From Baffinella frigidus (taxonomy: Eukaryota > Cryptophyceae > Cryptomonadales > Baffinellaceae): DNA of 12,960 bases. The DNA is taken from contig MU646398.1 of assembly GCA_026770585.1 (NCBI GenBank), positions 574,837 to 587,796 of the forward strand, in the 5' to 3' direction. Below the pieces are notes generated by a model. That model did no database searches. It was not told where the DNA came from and saw only the letters and a program-made list of their open reading frames with translations. Shown here one piece after another: positions 7,824 through 12,810 of the stretch. Each line of letters begins with the position of its first letter. The first letter of the stretch is position 1. The translations under genes were made by a program, and so were the position numbers.

Positions 7824-7962
7824 TACCGCCACTGCCGGCTTCTTGGCGTACAAGGTCATGCCGGCTGGCCGTCCAGCCGAGGACAGGAGGATCCTCCTCT
7901 GCTTCGTCGACCAGCCCAGCTCTGGTCTCCGGTCCTCGGACCAACCCGACCAACTGACTCCT
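7824..7962 (+). CDS. Candidate internal exon, unidentified protein
   Basis: A 139-base stretch starts after an AG (gggttagggtcag at 7811-7823) and ends before a good donor, GTAGGT (7963-7968). The frame open across it has G/C-rich third positions. It reads TATAGFLAYKVMPAGRP, then AEDRRILLCFVDQPSSGL, then RSSDQPDQLTP. Alternating hydrophobic and charged residues around RRILLCFVD resemble a beta-strand of a small sensory or ligand-binding fold, but no signature allows a family call. No adjoining exon is recognisable within 1 kb on either side. The longer open frame that contains it (from 7561) is probably intron upstream of 7824. Confidence 0.4.
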
Positions 7963-8780
7963 GTAGGTCCTTTAGGTTTTAAATGCTCCCTTTACCAACA
8001 TGGCACATCGACACTAAAAAAACCTGGATCGCCATTTGACCATTTTGGTCAAAACTGGGGGACTGTAAAGACTGTGCCGGACACACTCGCCAGACACACT
8101 CATCATCGCTCGTGGCGGAAATAGTTTAGCTCTGTCCACGGGTCTTCCGGTGGTAGCAGGGAAGGGACCAAGGCGCGATGCGCGTCGGCGCTTGCATGGT
8201 GCCTGCTCCAGCCCGCCCCCTCGGAGGGTTCCACGCTGGCCTATTGGCGTCACTGGTCCTGGGGCACTGGGGGAAGGCGAGCCGGCGCGGCAGCGAGTTC
8301 GAGAACTCGATCGAACCGAAAGGGTTGGCACAGGCAGGGAACCCGTGGGCCAGGGAGCGTCTCTGAGGAGCAAGACATGCGCCAGGCTGTTTTTGGGCCC
8401 GTGCCGAATGGGGAGGCTTGCCTGCAAAGTTGAGAGACTGTGGGGTCTTCTCTGCACGGTGGCAGAGAAGAAAGGGCGTGAATCTGGAACAGACAGGGCG
8501 TGGAACCCGTAGTCTCAGGGAATCCCACCAGCGGTGAGTTGACTGATTCTCCCGCACCGGCAGCCCATGCGTAAAAATGAAATTTCCCTTTGGTTCTACA
8601 ACGTGTGTGAGAGAACTCCAGATCCTTGCAGTGGTCATGCTGGTCTTGTAATAAAAAAATCTCTCTTGGCAGCCGGCGTACCCTCCGTTCACCTACTCGG
8701 ACAAGACTGGCTACGATATCGAAAACGTTCGCCCCGCGCCCTTGACAAGTTCAAATCTGACCCAGATTGTTTGAACCCAT
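7963..8780. other. No gene recognised
   Basis: Open frames exist on both strands (for example across 8126-8692), but they overlap each other, lack recognisable motifs, and look like chance frames in GC-rich DNA. The segment 8537-8553 (agttgactgattctccc) is an inverted copy of 12058-12074. Confidence 0.45.
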
Positions 8781-8858
8781 GAATATTTGAACCCACGCCC
8801 TGAGATTTTGGGGGAACCTGAGTATTTGAAGGCATGCCCTTGGCTTTTGGGGGAGGGG
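8781..8858. repeat. Tandem duplication of a 39-bp unit
   Basis: gaatatttgaacccacgccc and its continuation (8781-8819) are followed directly by gagtatttgaaggcatgccc and its continuation (8820-8858), identical at about 28 of 39 positions. Both units end in ttttgggggag-type sequence. Non-coding. Confidence 0.65.
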
Positions 8859-9098
8859 AGATTCGGACTCTGACCTGGAGCAGCCTGTTGCTGGAACGAA
8901 TGGCCTCTACTGCATGCGGACTGAACCTCACGGCGTGCATGCCTACGTACTTGCCCCGAAAGGGTTACGTCCATCAACAAACTCCTGATACATTTTTCTC
9001 GCATACACGGCTCACCCCATTTGCTCTGTAATCTTTACATCCTGATGCCCCCCTCCTCTCTCTGAATCTCCGACCCCCCCCCCGGGCCCACGGCGCAG

Positions 9099-9171
9099 TG
9101 GTGGCGCGTCTATGAGATCATGAACGGCCAGATCAGGAGCGACGCCATCCCTGCCCAAGTCGCTGCATTGG
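9099..9171 (+). CDS. Candidate short exon, unidentified protein
   Basis: A pyrimidine-rich stretch (C-tract at 9073-9083) leads to gcgcag at 9098, a good acceptor. The following frame has strong coding character: WWRVYEIMNGQIRSD then AIPAQVAAL, with G/C-ending codons. A GTGAAG donor could end the exon at 9171. A 161-bp inverted-repeat element starts 12 bases later. The amphipathic peptide has no recognisable family signature. The reading frame runs a little further (GEASSTQ) into the inserted element, so the exon could instead be broken by it. Confidence 0.4.
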
Positions 9172-9183
9172 GTGAAGCCTCAT

Positions 9184-9344
9184 CCACACAGCGAACTTCG
9201 AAGGGATTTTGAATAACCCCTCAGCGACAAGACCTAGGACCCTACGGTAGGCAACCCGTAGGGACATAGGGGGGCTCCAACGGTTAAGTCAACGGAAACT
9301 CGGGCATTTCCTGCACGAAAATCCCTTCGTAGCCCGCTGTGTGG
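9184..9344. mobile_element. 161-bp inverted-repeat element (family C)
   Basis: The 30-bp ends at 9184-9213 and 9315-9344 are inverted copies starting ccacacagcg, with a shared cgaagggatttt segment and a few mismatches. The interior contains cctaggaccctacggtagg (9231-9249), the same core seen in families A and B. No open frame of note. Target duplication is unclear. Confidence 0.7.
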
Positions 9345-9424
9345 CACGGACCGATGACAAGAGAATACCAGCGTTTCCCTATGGTGGTGAAGCATAGCTC
9401 CGGCGCTTGGTCGATGCCTCGCGG

Positions 9425-9600
9425 CACCCTGAACCCTACACCCTAAACCCTTTACCCTAAACCCTAAACCCTAAACCCTAAACCCTAAACCCCAAAACCG
9501 ACACCCCAAATCCCAAACCCCAATCCCCGAACCCAAACTCCAAATCCCAAACCCCAAGCCCCAAGCCCCAAGCCCAACATTCCAGACCCTAAGCCCCTTG
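9425..9600. repeat. Interstitial telomere-like array, CCCTAAA orientation
   Basis: Starts with ccctgaaccctacaccc, has about five good CCCTAAA units near 9455-9490, then degrades to CCCCAAA, CCCCAAG and similar. Polarity is that of the 1396-1850 array, opposite to 3971-6836. Confidence 0.93.
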
Positions 9601-9612
9601 CTCATCTTATCG

Positions 9613-9716
9613 GCACGGGCAGGCAGCACTGGACGACGATGGAGTTATACCCCTTCAGGTCTATGTGAGGGGAAAATGGCTCCAAAAATTCACTGATTTG
9701 GTCTCACCGTGAGGGG
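9613..9716 (+). repeat. Module 'ME[FL]YPF', copy 1 (decayed)
   Basis: ggcaggcagcac is followed at 9639 by ATG GAG TTA TAC CCC TTC, reading MELYPFRSM and then a stop. Downstream ggggaaaatggctccaaaaattc matches copy 2 (10049-10071). The matching part extends to about 9716 (ggtctcaccgtga). It appears to be a broken copy of the exon-like module best preserved at 10107-10185. Confidence 0.6.
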
Positions 9717-9751
9717 GGGTGGTGGTATTGATTAGTACGAGATCTTCCTGA

Positions 9752-9901
9752 TATATTTATGCGGGGAAACCCATTTTTCTTTAGTTTGATGGCAAGGAAA
9801 ATTACTACACAATTCGTTCTTATTAGTAATATTAAAGCATTTATGTAGTAATTTTCCTTGCCATCAAACTAAAGAAAAATAGGTTTCCCCGGATAAATAT
9901 A
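9752..9901. mobile_element. Near-perfect 58-bp fold-back (MITE-like or hairpin precursor)
   Basis: Arms 9752-9809 and 9844-9901 are inverted copies with only two mismatches in 58 bases, separated by a 34-base AT-rich loop (9810-9843). The element is AT-rich in a GC-rich setting and begins and ends in TATATTTAT-like sequence. High arm identity suggests recent insertion or arm homogenisation. It lies between copies 1 and 2 of the ME[FL]YPF module and explains part of their 361-bp spacing. There is no coding capacity. Confidence 0.85.
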
Positions 9902-9971
9902 ACTCACGTGTTCTCATCAACGTCCGCCCCGTGCTCACGCAACAGAAGCACTCAACAAAACACGTATTCTG

Positions 9972-10096
9972 TGCACTGGTAGGCAGCACGCGCCCGACGA
10001 TGGATTTCCACCCCTGGACCAGGCCCTAGATCTGTGGTCTCTGCAGGGGGGAAATGGCTCCAAGAATTCGTTGAAATGGTCTGATGACCGTGACGG
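9972..10096 (+). repeat. Module 'ME[FL]YPF', copy 2 (decayed)
   Basis: ggtaggcagcacgcgc is followed by ATG GAT TTC CAC CCC at 10000, reading MDFHPWTRP and then a stop. The segment ggggggaaatggctccaagaattc is shared with copy 1. The first part matches copies 1 and 3. It is not coding in its present state. Confidence 0.6.
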
Positions 10097-10106
10097 TTGG
10101 CGGTGG

Positions 10107-10185
10107 CAGGCAGCACGCGGCCAACAATGGAGTTCTACCCCTTCAGCACGGTCATGGCGATGGTCGAGAACAACACGCTCGGTGA
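10107..10185 (+). CDS. Module 'ME[FL]YPF', copy 3: candidate exon
   Basis: The best-preserved copy. In the frame containing the ATG at 10127 it reads STRPTMEFYPFSTVMAMVE then NNTLGD, with G/C-rich third positions. GGTGACC near 10181 could be a donor before a C-tract. Against copy 1 the start reads MEFYPF versus MELYPF (TTC/TTA), so the reading frame is conserved for six codons. The family is not recognised. It may be a remaining exon of a gene whose exon was triplicated, or one of three dead fragments. Confidence 0.4.
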
Positions 10186-10498
10186 CCCCCCCCCCCCCTT
10201 TCGTTGATGGTCAAATGGTCAAACAGATGGGCACACCCCCAGCTACCACCAACTACCCGAAGTGAACCAGATCGGGGTGGAGTTGAGGAACCCCCCCCCC
10301 AGGACTTGAACCCTGAGGTTAGTCCTGGCGAACCCTGGGTTCCTGGTTGACCATCAACGGGGCGTTGATGCCTCCCGCCCCGCCCGCCCCTCTCCTTCGC
10401 GTTGCGTGCGGCGCAGTGCAATGGATAGGAGGTAACGCCACCCACTCTGGAAGGGGTCTAATCCCCTCTATGTGTGTAGACCTAGGCATCCCTTCGCC
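10186..10498. other. No gene recognised; homopolymer C-tracts
   Basis: Poly-C runs lie at about 10185-10198 and 10290-10299. The remaining sequence has no coding frame I can support. A tRNA T-arm-like ggttcaagtcc on the minus strand (10301-10320) has no matching cloverleaf. Confidence 0.5.
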
Positions 10499-10499
10499 G

Positions 10500-10535
10500 C
10501 TAGACGTGGGCACGTGCGGCCTGGTGGTTGACTGA
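10500..10535 (+). pseudogene. Exon fragment 'DVG-CG', copy 0
   Basis: gacgtgggcacgtgcgg (10503-10519) matches gacgtgggcatgtgcgg at 10551-10567 in all but one base. The frame reads LDVGTCGLVVD and then TGA. It is preceded by cgccgctag, similar in position to the acceptor of the next copy. Probably a truncated duplicate of the start of that exon. Confidence 0.5.
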
Positions 10536-10551
10536 TATTTGCGTCCCTCAG

Positions 10552-10629
10552 ACGTGGGCATGTGCGGGATCTACGCCCTGGCCGAACGCTCCAAGCAGTT
10601 CGACTTCGCTCCCCCGTACGCAGCCCCCC
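10552..10629 (+). CDS. Candidate exon ending in FDFAPPY, copy 1
   Basis: After an acceptor-like tttgcgtccctcag (10538-10551) the frame reads VGMCGIYALAERSKQ then FDFAPPYAAPP. The last part is repeated at 10945-10995 with 44 of 51 bases identical, and three of the seven changes are silent third-position changes. A CT tract starts directly at its end, so the exon end cannot be placed. The protein family is not recognised. Evidence that this is or was coding comes from the substitution pattern, not from homology. Confidence 0.5.
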
Positions 10630-10652
10630 CTCTCTTTCTCTCTTTCTCTCTG

Positions 10653-10683
<31 letters not shown>

Positions 10684-10685
10684 TT
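10630..10685. repeat. CT-rich microsatellite
   Basis: TCTCTTTCTCTC-type sequence grading into a pure CT run, bounded by C-tracts. It separates the candidate exon from the minisatellite at 10839. Confidence 0.95.
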
Positions 10686-10838
10686 GCCCCCCCGTACGAC
10701 CCCCCCCACTCCACACGAGGCTTCTCACGCACCCACCACTTGAACACCCGGAGCCGTACACGTGAGGCAGTGTGTAGTAATTTTTATATGTTTGGTCACA
10801 TGGCTATACGCTTTTCGTGTAGCCGCGTGAACAACTCC

Positions 10839-10926
10839 GTACACAACGCCTACAATTGATATCTGTACAAAACGCCTACAATCGACAGAAAACTTACAAA
10901 ACGCCTACGTACAAAACGGCTACAAA
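10839..10926. repeat. Minisatellite of GTACAAAACGCCTAC units
   Basis: Four copies start at 10839, 10865, 10894 and 10909 (gtacacaacgcctac, gtacaaaacgcctac, ttacaaaacgcctac, gtacaaaacggctac), with variable spacers such as aatcgaca. It directly precedes the second FDFAPPY exon copy. Confidence 0.85.
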
Positions 10927-10933
10927 CGAACAG

Positions 10934-10998
10934 CCTTGCGTGGCCTGGCCGAACGCTCCGAGCGATTTGACTTTGCTCCCCCGTACGCTTCCCCCCCC
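10934..10998 (+). pseudogene. Exon fragment ending in FDFAPPY, copy 2
   Basis: The frame reads RGLAERSERFDFAPPYASPP. Compared with copy 1, changes are K/E, Q/R and A/S plus three silent ones (TTC/TTT twice, GCA/GCT). The upstream part (VGMCGIYA in copy 1) is missing, and aaacgaacag at 10924-10933 stands where an acceptor would be. A C-tract follows. It is either a second exon of a repeated protein or a truncated duplicate; its short length favours the latter. Confidence 0.45.
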
Positions 10999-11009
10999 CT
11001 GCCTCTTTG

Positions 11010-11092
11010 ATTCTGGCTCGTCCTAAAGGCTTTCTATTCGCCCATTTGTACTGGATTTCTGCTCTTACATGATTTCAAGGACGAGCCAGAAT
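11010..11092. repeat. Inverted repeat with 15-bp perfect arms
   Basis: attctggctcgtcct (11010-11024) and aggacgagccagaat (11078-11092) are exact inverted copies 53 bases apart. The interior is AT-richer than the surroundings. This is possibly a small element of its own; no other copy is seen in the window. Confidence 0.75.
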
Positions 11093-11484
11093 AGAACTCA
11101 GGCAGCGCTAGTCCCTGTACCAATCTTGAGACTTATCGGAGCGTTACCTGCTTAGTGCCACCCCTGCCCGTCCTTTAGGCCAATCCCCGCTCGCGAGGCT
11201 CAAGGTAGACGGACGAGCGCTGTATTCCTCCTACCCAATTACTATCGACCTGTTGAAAAGGCCTAATTAAATAGGTTTTTCAATAGACCTTTCTCAGGTG
11301 TATTTATCAAACACCCACGAAAAAAATTGGACCCCGGCAATTTTCCCACAACAATAACCTGTGTGCAGTGAACACTGGCAGAGCAACGAGACGCTCCAGA
11401 GGGTGATGGGTCCCGCCCTGAGGGGTACGCGCACCGCGAACTGCGCGGCATTGTGACAGCGGGGAACTCCGCACATGATTGGCT
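11093..11484. other. No gene recognised; small hairpin at 11252-11283
   Basis: Unique sequence without coding character. ttgaaaaggccta and taggtttttcaa (11252-11283) form an imperfect hairpin around attaaa. Frames open on the minus strand here overlap the tandem repeat downstream and have no motif. Confidence 0.45.
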
Positions 11485-11544
11485 GGATAGGGCGGCAGTT
11501 GGGAGGATAGGGCGGCAGTTGGCAGTGGATAGGGCGGCAGTTGG
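11485..11544. repeat. Three-copy tandem repeat of GGATAGGGCGGCAGTTGG
   Basis: Exact 18-bp copies at 11485-11502, 11505-11522 and 11527-11544, separated by 2- and 4-base spacers. The exact identity indicates a recent expansion. Confidence 0.95.
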
Positions 11545-11735
11545 GGGGAACCAGAAAGCTGACATTAACCGCGGTACACAGGTACCACGTGTCAGCGCTG
11601 CGCGTGCTTGTTCCTGCGGGGAACTCCCTCACCGAAGACGACTTGTCGCTGCAGGTCTGCGCACTACACAGCCTCGAACTAATCTCAAATAAAGCTTTCC
11701 AGAAAGGGTGTATGCCAACGACATTTACTGCATAA
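11541..11735 (+). CDS. Leucine-rich-repeat-like coding fragment
   Basis: From about 11598 the frame reads LRVLVPAGNSLTEDD then LSLQVCALHSLELIS then NKAF. The spacing of leucines and the asparagines fits two leucine-rich repeats (LxxLxxxxNxLT ... LxxLELxSNxAF), which normally make solvent-exposed interaction surfaces. The part before 11590 overlaps the tandem repeat and is probably not coding. An acceptor-like tacacag ends at 11581, and CTGCAG|GTCTGC at 11655-11660 could be a donor, although the LRR pattern continues past it. The frame stops at 11735 after a non-LRR tail. Some consensus leucines are replaced, so it may be a decayed copy. AATAAA occurs at 11688-11693, but inside the frame. Confidence 0.35.
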   Translation: MGGTRKLTLTAVHRYHVSALRVLVPAGNSLTEDDLSLQVCALHSLELISNKAFQKGCMPTTFTA

Positions 11736-11760
11736 TTTGGTCTGCGCCCGGCAAAGCCAA

Positions 11761-11818
11761 GGGCTGGTGTAATAGTATTTCAACCGACAACAGAGGGCTG
11801 CTGTAATAGTGTTTTAAC
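11761..11818. repeat. Direct repeat of a 24-bp unit, 34-bp period
   Basis: gggctggtgtaatagtattt at 11761 and gggctgctgtaatagtgttt at 11795; the 24-bp units are identical at 21 of 24 positions. Non-coding. Confidence 0.75.
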
Positions 11819-12020
11819 CCGTGAGTATGTCAACCCATGACACCGCCCCTCCAACGGCTCTACCAAATCAGTCAACCCTCGGTTGGCTGTTATTCACTGG
11901 TGAAGTCAAAAGATGAGGTTGCAAGCAGAGGTTGACTGAACCGCCCGGGGTTGGTGCCGGGGCGCTGCCTGGACCGGACAGACCCAGGACCTGTTGATGG
12001 TCAAAACTCTGATTGGGATT
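11819..12020. other. No gene recognised
   Basis: Short unique stretch with several atcagtcaac-type motifs (for example 11867-11876) related to the repeats at 12061-12099. Confidence 0.4.
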
Positions 12021-12061
12021 CCCCGCTCCTCAATCAGATCGGATCTGGTTGAGGAGCGGGG
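12021..12061. repeat. 41-bp near-perfect palindrome
   Basis: Arms 12021-12040 and 12042-12061 pair at 19 of 20 positions around a single central G. The arm begins ccccgctcctcaatcagatc. The flanks, gatt and gaatc, extend the symmetry with a 2-base offset. It can extrude as a cruciform, or fold as a hairpin in RNA. Confidence 0.85.
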
Positions 12062-12099
12062 AGAATCAGTCAACTGATGGAGAGAATCAGTGAACTGAT
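12061..12099. repeat. Direct repeat GAGAATCAGT(C/G)AACTGAT
   Basis: Two 18-bp copies at 12061-12078 and 12082-12099 differing at one base. The same sequence occurs inverted at 8537-8553, about 3.5 kb away. The unit is itself partly palindromic (atcagt...aactgat). Confidence 0.8.
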
Positions 12100-12167
12100 T
12101 GGGGATCAGTCCCGGGCGGCTCCTGCAGAACGAGAAAGCTCATTACCTGAATCGAAGTGCTCGTAAC

Positions 12168-12221
12168 CTGTTTGTTGGTTGGGGTCCGCTTGTGTTCCGG
12201 AGCATATACCGCAGAGAGATT
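12168..12221 (+). pseudogene. Exon-like fragment LVFRSIY
   Basis: The frame reads LFVGWGPLVFRSIYRREIG. Codons 12189-12209 (LVFRSIY) correspond to 12447-12467 (LVFRSMY). Bases differ at CTT/CTG, CGG/AGA and ATA/ATG, so Leu and Arg are kept by silent change and only Ile/Met differs. That pattern supports a coding origin. The frame continues without a further recognisable motif. Confidence 0.35.
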
Positions 12222-12322
12222 GGCAATTTATTGCCAAACAACCAGCGCCAGCACCGCACATGTCTTACGCATTGTGCTACTTACTGTACCCTGTGTCGAC
12301 CGCTCTTACGCGCTGTTTCCGG

Positions 12323-12418
12323 ATGGATTCGATCTTCACCTCCTACCACACCAGACTGCTGGAGGGGGTAGCTCCCTTTGGGGACGCCACTTTTGGCGTT
12401 GAACCATGTCAAAAGTAA
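12323..12418 (+). CDS. Candidate coding fragment, unidentified
   Basis: From an ATG at 12323 the frame reads MDSIFTSYHTRLLEGVAP then FGDATFGVEPCQK and stops with TAA at 12416-12418. Codons end mostly in G or C. AAAAGTAAAC spans the stop and could be a donor, but the next acceptor (gggcag, 12446) would give an intron of only about 32 bases, shorter than most organisms splice. It may be an exon fragment upstream of 12447-12536. Confidence 0.3.
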   Translation: MDSIFTSYHTRLLEGVAPFGDATFGVEPCQK

Positions 12419-12446
12419 ACAGTTTCCCCCTTTTCCTGTCGGGCAG

Positions 12447-12536
12447 CTGGTGTTCAGAAGCATGTACTACAAGGTCTCTTCGGTCGCCGTCTTCTCCCTC
12501 CTCTCCCTCCTCTACTGCTCCATGGTCCAACCCTGA
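12447..12536 (+). CDS. Candidate last exon with a hydrophobic segment
   Basis: After the pyrimidine-rich cagtttcccccttttcctgt and acceptor gggcag (ending 12446) the frame reads LVFRSMYYKVSSVAVF then SLLSLLYCSMVQP and stops with TGA at 12534-12536. The stretch SVAVFSLLSLLYCSMV could be one membrane-spanning segment. The start is homologous to 12189-12209. The end (CTCCTCTACTGCTCCATGGTC) recurs at 12682-12702 and 12767-12787 inside CT-repeat DNA, so the hydrophobic part may partly be translated simple sequence. Telomere-like ccctgaaccctga begins at its stop codon. Family not recognised. Confidence 0.35.
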   Translation: MVFRSMYYKVSSVAVFSLLSLLYCSMVQP

Positions 12537-12729
12537 ACCCTGACCGCTTCATCTCACCCTCTCTCTCTCTCTCTCGCTCTCTCTCTCGCTCTCTCGCTCT
12601 CTCGCTCTCTCTCTCTCTCTCTCGCTCTTTGTCACTTTCTCTCTCTCTCTCTCTCTCTTCTCCCTCTTCTCCCTCTTCTTCCTCCTCTACTGCTCCATGG
12701 TCTCCAGCTCTAAACCCTCAACGCTTTCC

Positions 12730-12760
<31 letters not shown>

Positions 12761-12787
12761 TTCTCCCTCCTCTACTGCTTCATGGTC
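12505..12787. repeat. CT microsatellites with a triplicated CCTCCTCTACTGCT-CATGGTC box
   Basis: The box occurs at 12505-12527, 12681-12702 and 12765-12787 (CC, CC and TC before ATGGTC). Between them lie long CT tracts (12558-12660 with CGCT interruptions, and 12731-12756). Copies 1 and 3 are followed by ccctgaaccc. The arrangement looks like repeated duplication of an exon end or minisatellite unit through the CT tracts. Confidence 0.85.
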
Positions 12788-12810
12788 AAACCCTGAACCC
12801 CAAATCTTAT

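Noticed and set aside
7561-8124. 187-codon plus-strand open frame taken as one gene
   Set aside because: Only about 7824-7962 has coding composition; the upstream half is T-rich with homopolymers and the downstream part lacks codon bias. Kept only as a candidate exon.
8126-8692. 188-codon minus-strand open frame
   Set aside because: No recognisable motif, Arg/Pro/Ser-rich translation typical of chance frames in GC-rich DNA, and overlapping frames of similar length on the other strand.
10301-10345. tRNA-like T-arm on the minus strand (ggttcaagtcc)
   Set aside because: The stem does not pair properly, and no D-arm, anticodon arm or acceptor stem can be built around it.
11688-11693. AATAAA as a polyadenylation signal
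   Set aside because: It lies inside an open frame with LRR-like content and has no supporting downstream element; a single hexamer is weak evidence.
12415-12446. 32-base intron joining 12323-12414 to 12447-12536
   Set aside because: GT and AG are present with a good pyrimidine tract, but the length is below what most nuclear splicing handles. Left as an unproven option.
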